Part shown: positions 32,106 to 42,120 of the stretch, in pieces
How positions within the stretch are numbered: position 1 is the first letter of the stretch
Layout of the letters: each line of letters starts with the position of its first letter
Source of the DNA: DATJKD01 sp963834855
GTDB lineage: Bacteria; Pseudomonadota; Gammaproteobacteria; Steroidobacterales; Steroidobacteraceae
NCBI GenBank assembly: GCA_963834855.1
Contig: CAWIDH010000012.1
Location: 3,624-67,623 of the forward strand
Direction of reading: 5' to 3'
Length of the DNA: 64,000 nucleotides
Translations under genes and position numbers: made by a program
The notes under the pieces: generated by a model
What the model saw: only the letters and a program-made list of their open reading frames with translations
What the model was told of the DNA's origin: nothing
The model's database searches: none

Positions 32106-33514
32106 TGGCTCCGCTTGTTCGGACAGATTTCTCTTGGGATAAGTGGATCTGCCTGAGCGGTTGATGATGATGGTCTCGTCGTCTTCGGTTCTCGTCAATC
32201 GTCTGGAAGAAAGGCGGTCTGCCGCCGCAGGCGGCAGAAGCTCTTGCGGCTCGGTTTTTCTCTGTCTCGAAAAACGACCGCGTATAAAGCTCCAGGAGCG
32301 GCTATCGAGGGGGTACCCGCTACTTCGGTACCCCCCGAAATCCGCTTCTCGATCGTGGTCTCGGTCATGGTCGATCGTCAGGCCGCCGCCGGCGATCGTG
32401 TCGCCGAGCGCGCCGAAATACACCTCGTCCGGTGTCCGGTAGTCGAGCGCCTGATGAGAACGCCGCGCGTTGTAAAAGCCGAAGTACGGGATCAGCGACG
32501 TGCGCGCCTCGGTGCCGTTCGCGTAGGCGTGCAGATAGACCTCCTCGTATTTCACGCTGCGCCACAGCCGCTCGATGAACACGTTGTCGATCCAGCGGCC
32601 TTTGCCGTCCATGCTGATGGCGACGCCGGCGTCCTTGAGACGCTGCGAGCCACTCGTCGCTCGTGAACTGCGCGCCCTGGTCGGTGTTGAAGATCTCGGG
32701 CCGACCGAACTTCGACGAGCGCCTCGTCGAGCGCCTCGACGCAGAAGTCCGCCGTCAGCGTGTTCGAGAGCCGGAAGGCCAGCACCTTGCGGCTGGAGAC
32801 GTCGAGAATGGCGACCAGGTACAGGAAGCCGTGCGCCATCGGCAGGTACGTGATATCGCAGGCCCAGACTTGATTCGGCCGTTCGATCGCCAGACCCGAC
32901 AGCAGATACGGGTAGATCGCCGCACCGCGCGCCGGCAGGCTGGTCCGTGGCTTGCGGTAGAGCGCCTCGATCCCCATCCGGCGCATCAGCGTCGTCACGT
33001 GCCGGCGGCCCACCGCGTGCCCCTCCCTGCGCAACTGCGCGGCGAGCTTGCGGGCGCCGTAGAACGGAGCTCCGAGGTGGAGCTCGTCGAGCCGCCGCAT
33101 CAGCTCGAGGTCCCGCTCGGGCACCGGCCGCGGCTGTAGTACACGCTCGAGCGACTCGAGCCCCACAAGCTGGCTTGGCGCCGTCACCGTCAGTTCGCCG
33201 CCCCGATCGATCATCGCTTGCCGCTCAGGCCGGGGAACTTCCCGAGCGCGCCTTCTAAAAAATCTCGCTCCACGGTCAACTCGCCGATCTTCTCGTGCAG
33301 CTCCCGGATCCGTTCTCGACCGTCGTCGGCAATCGCGTGGCCGCCAAAGATCGCCGCCGCGTTCTGCGAGTAGCTGGCTCTTCCAACTCGTCACCTGGTT
33401 CGGGTGCACCTCGTGGTGGGCCGCGATCTCGGCCACCGTCTTCTCACCGCGGATCGCTTCCAAGGCCACCCGCGCCTTGAATGCCGCGGAATGGTTGCGT
33501 CTCGGCTTCTTCAT
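32106..33514 (-). CDS. IS3-family transposase OrfA/OrfB (frameshifted)
   Basis: OrfA starts MKKPRRNHSAAFKARVALEA at 33514 with a helix-turn-helix region (TVAEIAAHHEVHPNQVTSWK). It loses frame at about 33360. OrfB covers APFYGARKLAAQLRREGHAV, RPNQVWACDITYLPMAHGFL (first Asp), then after another shift MDGKGRWIDNVFIERLWRSV and FYNARRSHQALDYRTPDEV, the end of the integrase core with its Glu region. The middle Asp region (NTDQG) lies in the shifted stretch. The last frame stays open through the element end to 32058, so the true stop is uncertain. Confidence 0.85.
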
Positions 33515-33588
33515 GGATCTCGTTCCTCCGGTCACGTCGTGCCCGGGCTCGAAATCCACTTAAACCCGTGTCCGAAAAACCGGAGCCA
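32106..33588 (-). mobile_element. IS3-family insertion sequence (copy A), inserted in a methyltransferase gene
   Basis: About 1.48 kb. Terminal inverted repeats: TGGCTCCGCTTGTTCGGACA on the left (plus strand, from 32106), and at the right end (minus strand, from 33588) TGGCTCCGGTTTTTCGGACA. It carries orfA and orfB on the minus strand. TCTGA occurs on both outer flanks (32093-32097 and 33591-33595) and may be the target duplication, but the left copy is eight bases from the repeat, so this is uncertain. Confidence 0.88.
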
Positions 33589-34121
33589 CCTCTGAACACG
33601 CTTCCACTCCGTGAGTCCGTGTAATGGATTGGCCAGATGTTCCAGGCAGTGCGAAGAAAGAACAAAATCATACTCCGAATCGCCGATACACTCGAGATTG
33701 CCCGCCTCTGCGATGTATTGGCGACCAGGTGACTTGCTCTTGCTGAAGAAGAATGTCTCACCTTCGCTGATGTCTCCTTCCCACACGGTACTGCTACCAA
33801 AGGTGCAGTTGTCATTCGGGCGGCAACTGGGTACACGGGGATGCAACCACGTCGCCCAAAAATGGCGCTCGGACCGCCAATCTCCAGGCCTACCCGTGAT
33901 TCAAACAAAGGTTTGCAATGTGGATAGTATTGAAGCCGATCCGACACAACGCGCCGGTAGCCGGCTTTCAACAGGCCGCAGAATCCTCGCGCTCTCAGCA
34001 CTTCGAAGGCTTTCCTCATCCTGGCCTATTTTCTATCGAATGCCCACAGCGCTGTCCATTGATCGTTTCGCTTCAGTCCCGCGCTCATGACGAGGCGAGA
34101 TCAGGGGATCGCTGGTACTGA

Positions 34122-34904
34122 CTATTTGATCGCCGATTGCCCGGTCCACTGTTGCTTCCAACAGCGCCTGGCCAGTTCAACCAGCGATCGCAAGAAGATA
34201 GCCCTGGATCTTAGTTTCATATACAGACTGCGACGGGCAAGGCTCGCATTCCCACCATGTATGCGCCGGGTAAGTGTATTTGCCTCGATGTGCAGATTGG
34301 ACCTCAGAAAATTGCTGGCCAGCGCAATCCACAGATCATGCGACTCAACAAACCTTGGTATGGGCAGGATCAACGAGACGATATTCCGTCGAAATGCCAT
34401 TGCGCAGCCGTAGTAACCCGCCCTGCCAATGAATATGCGCAGTATGTTCCTGAGATGTTGACGCGATTCCTGCACCGTCAGCCGGTGTATATCGCAACTG
34501 ATCCTCGAACCCTCGGCATCCATGTAGTCGCTGTTGGATGAGACCACCAGCGCGTCTGATCCCCGCAGCGCCTGCACAAGCAAATGGAGACGTCCCGTCA
34601 GCCACTGGTCGTCCTGATCGGCTAACAAAATGAACGAATGCCGCGCCCGCGCAATTGCTTTCTCGAAAGCGAGCACGTGACCGCGGTTGCGGTCGTTGCT
34701 ATGAATGAATATTCGCGGATCGCGAAAGGCGTCCACCCGCTGCACTGTATCGTCCGTCGAATTATCATCCACCACGATCAATTCATCCGTCGGTGACAGT
34801 TGGTCCAGAATCGACTGCACCTGCTCCTCGATATAGGCGGCACCGTTGAAAGTGGCCATGCACACACTGACGCCTTCAATCGATGAAGAATCCCGCATAG
34901 ACAC
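34122..34904 (-). CDS. Glycosyltransferase family 2
   Basis: 260 residues, intact. GT-A fold: VSVCMATFNGAAYIEEQVQS at the N-terminus, LIVVDDNSTDDTVQ, and ILLADQDDQW with the DxD-type metal site. The HDLWIALA segment supplies the probable catalytic region. It would add one sugar to the lipid-linked repeat unit on the cytoplasmic face. Codon use and GC are lower than in the housekeeping part. It lies between another GT2 gene and the split methyltransferase, all on the minus strand. Confidence 0.88.
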   Translation of the reverse strand: MSMRDSSSIEGVSVCMATFNGAAYIEEQVQSILDQLSPTDELIVVDDNSTDDTVQRVDAFRDPRIFIHSNDRNRGHVLAFEKAIARARHSFILLADQDDQWLTGRLHLLVQALRGSDALVVSSNSDYMDAEGSRISCDIHRLTVQESRQHLRNILRIFIGRAGYYGCAMAFRRNIVSLILPIPRFVESHDLWIALASNFLRSNLHIEANTLTRRIHGGNASLARRSLYMKLRSRAIFLRSLVELARRCWKQQWTGQSAIK

Positions 34905-34919
34905 GCTACACTCCGAGAT

Positions 34920-35821
34920 CTAAACGCGTCGCGCGCCGCGGGTAGGCGGGGTAGGATTCTCGCCGACCATGCCGCCCAAACCATGACGAATCGCCAACAG
35001 CAACGTCTCCATGTAGTAAAGCCTGCCCTGAACGAATGGCAGCATAAGCACCTGACTGAGGACAGCAAGAAGCGTCGCGCGTAGCGCGAAGAGAAAGGGA
35101 ACGTGCCGTTTGCGGAACAGCAGGAAACAATTGCGTACCTTGTAGTAGGAACGGGCTGCACCGTGCACCGTCCCGCGCATGAACCCCAGGTTCAAGGCCC
35201 GCTCCCCGATCGAGTGCCGCATGACTGCTCGCGGCATGACCTGGATGGGGATCTGCAAACGACGGCAACGCAGGCACCATTCAAAATCCACGAGTCGATG
35301 AAAAAATCCTCGTCCATGCGTCCCGCGGCTGTAAATGTCGCGACCGTCGCTGCACAACCAGATGCCATCACCATATCGACCGACGTCGGCGCCGTGCATC
35401 CGGCAGAGAAAACCTTGTGCGTCCTGCCGAGGCGATCCAGTCGATATGACGGCATCTCCAGACCTGTGTCTCGTTCGAGGCAAATTGGAGCTACTACGCC
35501 CGGCTTGCCCGGCGTCAGACCTGTCAGCAGATGCCCCAGGAATGCGGCGTCCGGTTCACTATCCTGGTCGAACAGTATGACCGCCTCGGCACACCCAGCG
35601 ATGGCGTCCTCGATGCCAACATTCTGAGCATGCGCAATGCCAGTGTTTCTACCTAATGCAATGACGGTACAACCCGCGACGGTCAAATCTCCGCGACTCC
35701 CTTTCCTTTCGGTATTGTCAACGATGACAACTCTGGCCCCGGCACTCACGAGTGTCTGGCAAAGCCGATCGAGTTGAGCAATGTCTGGGTTGTACGAAAC
35801 CACAACGCAGCAGGTGTTCAT
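34920..35821 (-). CDS. Rhamnosyltransferase-like glycosyltransferase family 2, one frameshift
   Basis: About 300 residues. Starts MNTCCVVVSYNPDIAQLDRL, then VVIVDNTERKG, VILFDQDSEPD (DxD) and GRMDEDFFID. A one-base shift near 35295 leads into VDFEWCLRCRRLQIPIQVMP and the C-terminal RNCFLLFRKRHVPFLFALRA. The FFIDxVDFEWCLR block is characteristic of rhamnosyltransferases such as RfbF/WbbL. That agrees with the rml genes nearby. Its start overlaps the wzy stop (ATGA). Confidence 0.87.
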
Positions 35822-37059
35822 GTCACCGGCTCCTTCGTCTCCGGGCCCTGCCGCGGCCCAAGATCCAGAGTCTTGGACCAGTACCAGACTACGATCAAAA
35901 GACCGTATGAGTTGAAGAGCACAGGATTGGTCAACGACATTGCAAGATAGAGCAGAAACAGGAAAACAGCAGTGCGCTTCTCATTCCGATATGCCTCGCG
36001 GCGCAGCGTCGGAAAGAGTAACGCAGCATATACCAGCGCAGTGAGCGGGATTCCAAAAAACCGAATCGTATCCAGCAGCGTTATCTCGGTCTGCGCTGTC
36101 ATGGAGTTTAACCCGCTGGAGAAGTAATACGCCGCCAGCCCTTCTCCAAAAAGTATCCTCGCGGGAGTCATGTGTTCAAAGAAAGACACGATATGCCCGA
36201 CTTTGATACTGTTCGAGTACTCACGAAGACTGAAGATCCCTGTGTGTGTGAGCAGGTAGTCCATGACAAAAATTCCAGCCGCTGCTGTTATGCACAGTGC
36301 AACGAGCTGGCGCGAAGGTCGCAACCTGATCAATACGAGATAGCCCGATGCAATCAGACAAACGAGCATCAATGCGCGCGACGTTGTCACAACTATCAGA
36401 GCACCAATAAGCAGCAGGGCGATCAGATCGAGGAATCGGCGGTCCCGGAGGAAGGACTGCATGAACAGGCAGTATGGAAGGAAAAGAAACGGCGCAGCAC
36501 CCACTCGAAAGAAGAACATGGTCTCATCGCTGAATCCACGTTCACCAGCTGCGCCTTGGCTGTATTCAATAAAGTAATCGGCATAGAAGGCACCCACAGA
36601 GGAGTCGGGAGCAATGACCACTGCAAAAATCGCTACTCCGCTGAACAAACAGAGGAATACACCACAGATCCGGATGATCCGTTCGAAGTCAATTCCGTAC
36701 CAGTCTACAAAGTAAATGAGCGGCAGAACCACGACTGACAGCATGAGCTGGTTGGTAAGTGGTCGATCTGTTTCTCCAACAAACGACAGCGCGAAGCCAT
36801 AAAAGAAGACGCTCAGAATGATGAGCGGCGAAAGTGTTCGAACTTTCATTCTCCCCGTCCGCGCCAAGGGCGCGACCAGCATCAGTCCAAACAGAATCAC
36901 AAAGAGGACCTTGTTCAACACTGCCGCCGGTACGGTCAGTGTTGCGGCCGTGAACAACGCTAACATCACCGCAGCAAACTTGCGGAGAATGTCATTTAGG
37001 CCCCGACCAGGGAACAGAGCCGCTGTGCCGAAGCTACGGCCAGGAACATTGGCGCTCAT
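35818..37059 (-). CDS. wzy: O-antigen/polysaccharide polymerase, Wzy type
   Basis: 413 residues, intact and very hydrophobic with about 10-12 membrane segments (e.g. FAAVMLALFTAATLTVPAAV, VLFVILFGLMLVAPLA, LIALLLIGALIVVTTSRALM, LLIVVWYWSKTL). A larger periplasmic loop contains YSNSIKVGHIVSFFEHMTPA and ILFGEGLAAYYFSSG, a pattern seen in Wzy/WaaL-type proteins. It would polymerise lipid-linked repeats in the periplasm. Sequence identity in Wzy is low, so the call rests on topology, length and neighbours (wzz, wzx fragment, GT2). Confidence 0.8.
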   Translation of the reverse strand: MSANVPGRSFGTAALFPGRGLNDILRKFAAVMLALFTAATLTVPAAVLNKVLFVILFGLMLVAPLARTGRMKVRTLSPLIILSVFFYGFALSFVGETDRPLTNQLMLSVVVLPLIYFVDWYGIDFERIIRICGVFLCLFSGVAIFAVVIAPDSSVGAFYADYFIEYSQGAAGERGFSDETMFFFRVGAAPFLFLPYCLFMQSFLRDRRFLDLIALLLIGALIVVTTSRALMLVCLIASGYLVLIRLRPSRQLVALCITAAAGIFVMDYLLTHTGIFSLREYSNSIKVGHIVSFFEHMTPARILFGEGLAAYYFSSGLNSMTAQTEITLLDTIRFFGIPLTALVYAALLFPTLRREAYRNEKRTAVFLFLLYLAMSLTNPVLFNSYGLLIVVWYWSKTLDLGPRQGPETKEPVT

Positions 37060-37177
37060 GCTGACTGATTATGGTGTCCACTTCCAACCAGAAACCGAGA
37101 AGGCCGACGCGTGAGAGAACATTGCAAACTCCGCATGGACCCCTACTTCCTTCGCGCGACGCCATTACGACAGCTTT

Positions 37178-38059
37178 TCAGCGGCGACGGAACATCGAGA
37201 CGGCCAGAATACCAGCAAGAAATCCGAGAAAGGCTCCGATCAGCACCATCAGAAACTTCTTCGGCCTGACAACATCGTCCTCGTCCGCTGGCAGCGCATG
37301 ATCAATTACGCGGAACGCATATTCCGCTGTGACGTTGGCCAGCACGCGCTGATTAATCTGATTCTCAATCAACCGATTGATCGCGACGCGCGTATCCACG
37401 ACATTCGTTTCTTCCAACTCCTTCTTGAGAAAGCCAAGCGATGCGTCGGCCTGTGTAATCGCGCGATGCTGCATTTCTGAATTCAGACGCGCAACGAGCT
37501 CGTTGGCCCACGCGGCAGCAACCTCGCGATCACGCCAAACGATCCGCAGAGTGATGAGACCGGTCTTCTTGTCCTCGGTGACGCTACGAACACGACGATC
37601 GAAATACTTGGAAGCATCGGCCTCTGTCGGCTGCCGCTTCACTGACACTTTCCATTTGCCGGCTCGCTCATCCCACTTGCGGCGGAAGAACAGCGGCATG
37701 AGGTTCTTCTCCTTGATGAACCTGTCAGCGAACTGCCGCGATCGTAAGACAGCCAGGGCTTCCCTTGTTACGGAATCCGAAACATTGAGATCAAGACCTG
37801 CCAGCGCAGCGAGTCCTCCCAGAGATCCGATCGAAGAGCCCAACGCACGACCTAGACTGGCATTTTCGGCGCTCACGGGAATGAGCACCGTGGTGGCTCG
37901 ATAGACAGGTGTCATCACGAAGGCTGCACTCGCAGCCAACAACGCGACCGAGAACGAAGCGGCTGCGATCCATAAACGTCCGGCCCAAAGCTGGCTATAT
38001 AATGCTTGGAAGTCGAGCGCGTCATCGGCGCGCGAGCTATCAATGGCAGATGAGCTCAC
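37178..38059 (-). CDS. wzz: Chain-length determinant, Wzz/GNVR family
   Basis: 293 residues. Two membrane helices flank a periplasmic domain: LWIAAASFSVALLAASAAFV (~30-50) and KKFLMVLIGAFLGFLAGIL (~266-284). Conserved features are PVYRATTVLIPVSAEN after the first helix, VTREALAVLRSRQFADRFI, and RPKKF just before the second helix. It sets the modal length of O-antigen or capsule chains made by Wzy. Intact. It lies 120 bases upstream of wzy on the same strand. Confidence 0.92.
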   Translation of the reverse strand: MSSSAIDSSRADDALDFQALYSQLWAGRLWIAAASFSVALLAASAAFVMTPVYRATTVLIPVSAENASLGRALGSSIGSLGGLAALAGLDLNVSDSVTREALAVLRSRQFADRFIKEKNLMPLFFRRKWDERAGKWKVSVKRQPTEADASKYFDRRVRSVTEDKKTGLITLRIVWRDREVAAAWANELVARLNSEMQHRAITQADASLGFLKKELEETNVVDTRVAINRLIENQINQRVLANVTAEYAFRVIDHALPADEDDVVRPKKFLMVLIGAFLGFLAGILAVSMFRRR

Positions 38060-38226
38060 TTACCGCCGCCTCCTGCCGGCAAGTTCGCCGGCAACACCTG
38101 GATCGGGCCATTGTGCTGCAAGAATTTCGTTCGTTCGATAGTACTCAGCAGAGCCACGAGTGGTGCCTTACAGGCGCCGAGTACCAATATGGAATGCTGA
38201 TGGGAAACCAGGCTGTTCATATGCGT

Positions 38227-38865
38227 TCACAACAATTGCGGCTTAGGCTCAGCCTGCACCAGATACTGAGTCGTCAGGAAATCACTAAGCATGCCGAGCG
38301 TGACGGCATCGAGAAAACGCGCCTTGGATGACCAGGTCCTCGTAACATTCCTCACTGTGAATGCGGTTTCGACCAACGCCAGAGCCGATCGCTTTGTGAA
38401 GAACCGGAGATGAGTTCGATCGAGGAGACCAGACTCCCCGTAGGACCACTCCCCGCGAAATGCCAGTGGGAACAAGACTCCATGCGACCGAACATTTGGG
38501 ATGCTCGCAACGAACGTTCCGGCTGGCTCAATAACCGAGCTCACCGCTCGTACGGCGCGCCACGGGTCAACCAAATGCTCCAGAACGTCGAGTGCCAGTA
38601 CGACATCAAACTTCCCTAAGCCAGCCCAGTCGTCGGCCGACATACTTTCAATATCCTTCTCCACTATCGTGATCCCGCTCGATCGGGCCAGCCCAGCCGC
38701 AGTTGAGTGAAACTCAATGGCGACACAACGCTCCGGCTGCCACTCACGCTGAATCCATTTCAGCGTTCCACCTGAACCACATCCAAGTTCAAGGATCGAA
38801 TTGATTCGTTTAGGAAGCAGAGGAGCGATGTCAACTCTGCTGTTACCGTAGTAGTCATACGTCAT
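38227..38865 (-). CDS. Class I SAM-dependent methyltransferase
   Basis: 212 residues, intact. SAM-binding motif I ILELGCGSGGTLKWI, motif II-like VALEFH region (CVAIEFHSTAAGLA), and DVVLALDVLEHLVDPWRAVR, typical of Methyltransf_11/12 family members. Likely modifies a sugar or terminates the chain; the substrate cannot be read. It lies between wzz and a wzx fragment on the minus strand. Confidence 0.85.
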   Translation of the reverse strand: MTYDYYGNSRVDIAPLLPKRINSILELGCGSGGTLKWIQREWQPERCVAIEFHSTAAGLARSSGITIVEKDIESMSADDWAGLGKFDVVLALDVLEHLVDPWRAVRAVSSVIEPAGTFVASIPNVRSHGVLFPLAFRGEWSYGESGLLDRTHLRFFTKRSALALVETAFTVRNVTRTWSSKARFLDAVTLGMLSDFLTTQYLVQAEPKPQLL

Positions 38866-38879
38866 AGTTGGTCAGCACC

Positions 38880-39055
38880 CATGGAGGTTAACCAGCAAGA
38901 TCAGTGCTGATCGGACCGCTGACCACAACGAAGTGGCCAGAGTGCCGACGGCCAGTACCGAAGTACCGGCCCCGCCTGGTCGGCGTATTCCTGTTTCAGC
39001 CATAACTTGATCAGCGGAAATGCCATGATAATGATCAGAATCAACGCGGGCTAGA
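38880..39055 (-). pseudogene. C-terminal fragment of a Wzx flippase
   Basis: Too short for a gene call but clear on translation of the minus strand: ALILIIIMAFPLIKLWLKQE, YADQAGPVLRYW, then with a one-base shift TLATSLWSAVRSALILLVNL. This is the membrane stretch FxPLLIxLWLGxxYAxxSxxVL found in polysaccharide flippases. It is cut off on its N-terminal side by the IS630 element whose end lies at 39098. It shows that this minus-strand block once had its own flippase. Confidence 0.6.
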
Positions 39056-39773
39056 CTCCATGGCCTGACTCGTAGCAGTCAGGGTTATGCCGAGCATTAT
39101 TGACTGTCTCGTAAAGAATGCAATACTGGACGCCGTTCCCCAACGGGAGCACGTCGGTGCCAAGACCCAAGGGTTCTGCTGAGCTGATTGAGGCCCGCCG
39201 CCGTCAGGCTCTGCGCTTGCTCGATGAGGGGTATTCCCTTAACGAAGTGGGCCGCCTAGTCGGCAGCGCCGCGAGTTCGGTGATGCGTTGGCGCGGTGCC
39301 CGCCAGCGCGGTGGAGAAGCAGCGCTCAAGGTTCGCCGATCCCCCGGGCGGCCGCCGATGTTGACCGCGGCGCAGCGCCGACGGGTCACCAAACTGCTGC
39401 TCAGAGGTGCGATCGCCCACGGCTTCAGCACCGAGCTGTGGACGATCGCGCGCGTGGCGCTGGTCATCCAGGAACACTGCCGAGTGCGGTTCCATCGCAG
39501 TCACGTCGCGCGCCTGCTGCATGAGCTGGGCTTCAGTTGCCAGAAGCCGGAACGTCGCGCTCTCGAGCGCGACGAAGCACGCATCGAGGACTGGAAGCGC
39601 CGCCAATGGCCGCGAGTAAAAAAAACGCTGCGCGGCTGGGTGCCCATCTGGTCTTCGCCGACGAATCCGGTTTCATGATGATCCCACCGATCCGGCGCAC
39701 CTGGGCACCCATCGGTCAAACCCCGCTCCATCGCCACTATTACCGCCGTGATCGCATCTCGGTGATCGGCGGC

Positions 39774-40871
39774 TAGTGGTCTGTAACAATCATTTATAGA
39801 CTATACTGGTGTTCATGGCGAACACCATCAGCTTGACGAAAACGGAGCGTATGGAGCTGGAACGCCGAGTGGGCGAGTCGAATGGGGCGTGCGGAAGACG
39901 CGCGACGCGCTCGAGCGATCCTGCTGCTGGCGGAAGGCCATACGTGGGACGAGGCGTGCGATCGCGTACCGTGCAGTCGAGGCTTTCTGGCGAGCTGGTC
40001 GCGACGCTTTGAGGAGCAGCGGATTGCGGGACTCTACAGCCGGCACTGGGCCAGGTGGCGACGGTCCTGACACCGGAACTCGAGGCGCGGATCCTGGACG
40101 TCACACGACGGCCGCCGCCGGACGGCGCGACGCACTGGAGTACGCGCAAGCTGGGCGAGCATCTCGACGTGAGCCACATGATGGTGGCGCGGGTGTGGCG
40201 CAAGCACGGGCTCAAGCCGCATCGGATCGAACGCTACATGGCATCGAACGATCCGGACTTTGAGAAGAAGGCTGCGGACATCATTGGCCTGTATCTGAAC
40301 CCGCCGGCGCATGCCGCGATCTTCTGCGTCGATGAGAAGACGGCGATCCAAGCCCTGGATCGCAAGGATCCGGTGCTGCCGCTGTCGCCGGGTCGGCTCG
40401 AGCGTCACGGCTTTGAGTACTTCCGCCACGGCACCTTGTCGCTCTACGCTGCGTTCAACACCAAGACCGGCGAGGTGCTGGGCAAGACCGCGGCCCGGCA
40501 CACCTCCGCCGAGTTCGTCGCATTCCTCGCCGATATCGTCGTGAACCAGCCACGCGGCAAAGAGATCCACGTGATCGCCGACAACCTCTCGACCCACAAG
40601 ACGGTCAGGTCGCGACCTTCCTCGAAGAGCATCCGAACGTTCACCTGCACTTCACCCCAACCTACTCGTCCTGGCTCAACCAGGTCGAGCTGTGGTTCGG
40701 CAAGATCGAGCGCGATGTCATTGCCCGCGGCGTGTTCACGTCCGTCACCGATCTAAAGAGGAAGCTCATGCGTTACATCCGGCAGTACAACCGAGCGCCA
40801 AAAACCGTGAAGTGGAAGTACGCCGATCCAAGCCGACACATCGGTACACAATCAGTTGGTACAGGCCACTA
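39774..40871 (+). mobile_element. IS630-family element B, nested in element A
   Basis: Bounded by TA at 39774-39775 and 40870-40871. The left end reads TAGTGGTCTGTAACAATCAT. The right end, on the minus strand, reads TAGTGGCCTGTACCAACTGA. The 1.1 kb element lies inside the transposase gene of IS630-A, which resumes directly after it. Confidence 0.9.
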
Positions 40872-40872
40872 G
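39815..40872 (+). CDS. IS630-B transposase, frameshifted
   Basis: Starts MANTISLTKTERMELERRV at 39815. It continues in other frames through ARRARAILLLAEGHTWDEAC (helix-turn-helix) and THWSTRKLGEHLDVSHMMVA. The catalytic core follows: IFCVDEKTAIQALDRKDP (first Asp), IHVIADNLSTHKT (second Asp) and WLNQVELWFGKIERDVI (Glu). About 345 residues in all, a complete DDE set. Three one-base shifts interrupt it, at least one being an extra base. The TAG stop overlaps the terminal repeat. Confidence 0.87.
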
Positions 40873-42120
40873 TCGGTGAGCCCCCGGCGCCGCCGGGCTC
40901 GGGCTGTACTTCCACCTGCACGCCAAGAACATCTCTCAGGACGAGGTCTACGACTTTCTCTGGTACTTGCTGCGTCACCTGCGCGGCCATGTCATCGTCA
41001 TCTGGGATGGCGCCACGATCCACGACCCTCGATCGGTGCGCGATCTGCTGCGCAAGTATCCGCGGCTGCACTGGAACCCTTGCCGGCCTACGCCCCGCAG
41101 CTCAATCCCATCGTAGCGGCTTGGCACGCCGCTAAGCACCCCCTCGCCAACGGCCGCCCCGGCGATATCCACACCCTCGCGCACGCCTTACTCAGCAGCT
41201 TACGCAACGTCCGCGACTCGCAACGCGCGCTGCGCGGCTGTGTTACCCAATCCGAGCTTCCCCCTTTTTTTTCTAGATATTGCATTGTTTATGAGACAGT
41301 CAATAAGGGGAAGAGGTCTGCCGGCGCAGCTGCCGCGCGAGGAGCAGGTGCATCGGCCGGCCTGCGCGTGCCCGGGTTGCGGCGGGCCGCTCAAGCCGCC
41401 GGCGAGGACATCGCGAAGTGCTCGAGTACGTGCCGGCGCGCTTCAAGGTGATCCGCCACGTGCGGCCGAAGTTCAGTCTGCGGGCCCTGTCAGTCGATCG
41501 TGCAGGTCGCGGCGCCCTCGCGGCCGATCGCGCGGGGTCTCGCCGGCCCGGGGCTGCTGGCCCATGTGCTCGTCTCCAAGTACGCCGATCACCGTGTGCC
41601 ACGAACACACTGAACGTAAGGAGGTGTGGAGCTGTACGAGAGATGAAGGCAGGTCCTTCGGAGCCGGCGAGTAGGCGCAGGCTCCAAACCGCTGCAAGCT
41701 GCGGGCATCAAGAGTGCTCGTGGTGAGCGTTGCAGAAAAGGCGGGACGTAATCCCGTCAGGTGAGGTCCGGGGAGACGAGCGCAAGCGAACCGCTGATGA
41801 CAAGCCGAAAGCGTATCGACGATGTCAAAACCGGAGAGGAGTGGTCGCTCCGGGATCAGTGCGGGCGGAGCCTACAGCCCGGCCCACATGGCATCCGGCC
41901 TGAAGGCGGCGTGAACCCGGATCAGGCTCTCGTACGGAACGTGGGAACCTGTCGCCTCGATGCCAAGGGAGACGTTCAAGTGGGTGATCCCCGCAAGAAC
42001 CAGCGTACCGAAGCGAGGCACAGGGACGGAGCAGTCCGTAATAGGGATGAACGCATCGTAATGGTGCGGGACCGAAGGGACTGCGATGTCCAGTCGTGCT
42101 CGCGGCCAACCGGTAACGGG

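Larger units (their letters stand above)
31652..34019 (-). pseudogene. SAM-dependent methyltransferase gene split by an IS3 element
   Basis: The 5' part (34019-33592) starts MRKAFEVLRARGFCGLLKAG. It continues, after a frameshift near 33850, to SEYDFVLSSHCLEHLANPLH and GLTEWKRV, typical methyltransferase motifs. The 3' part (about 32100-31652) resumes at RQDGLLVLIVPHKDGTFDHR, followed by DLTHLEEILKLHDLAKDP and ENRCLHYHVFDTRLAIEVI. The two halves join naturally as EWKRV then LRQDGLL, with the IS3 element between them. The intact protein would be about 270 residues. It probably methylates a sugar or acts in O-antigen modification. Confidence 0.8.
39157..41290 (+). pseudogene. IS630-A transposase, interrupted by IS630-B
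   Basis: Starts GTG at 39157 (VPRPKGSAELIEARRRQALR). The N-terminal winged-helix region includes SLNEVGRLVGSAASSVMRWR. At an A8 run (39618-39625) the frame moves by -1 into NAARLGAHLVFADESGFMMI, the first catalytic Asp block. After IS630-B the remainder resumes at about 40885: GLYFHLHAKNISQDEVYDFL, LRGHVIVIWDGATIHDPRSV (second Asp) and YAPQLNPIVAAWHAAKHPLA (third acidic region, here reading NPIVAAW). The A-run shift may be programmed, but the nested insertion inactivates this copy. Confidence 0.85.
39098..41305 (+). mobile_element. IS630-family element A, carrying a nested second IS630
   Basis: Terminal inverted repeats: left TATTGACTGTCTCGTAAAGA (from 39098); the right end, read on the minus strand from 41305, gives TATTGACTGTCTCATAAACA. 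Both ends carry the TA target dinucleotide expected of IS630/Tc1-mariner elements. Without the nested element it would be about 1.11 kb. The left flank is the wzx fragment and the right flank is IS66 tnpC, so it lies at the joint of two unrelated pieces. Confidence 0.9.

Noticed and set aside
32290..32345. GGTACC-centred hairpin as a regulatory site
   Set aside because: It lies inside the IS3 element near its end and is more simply part of that element.
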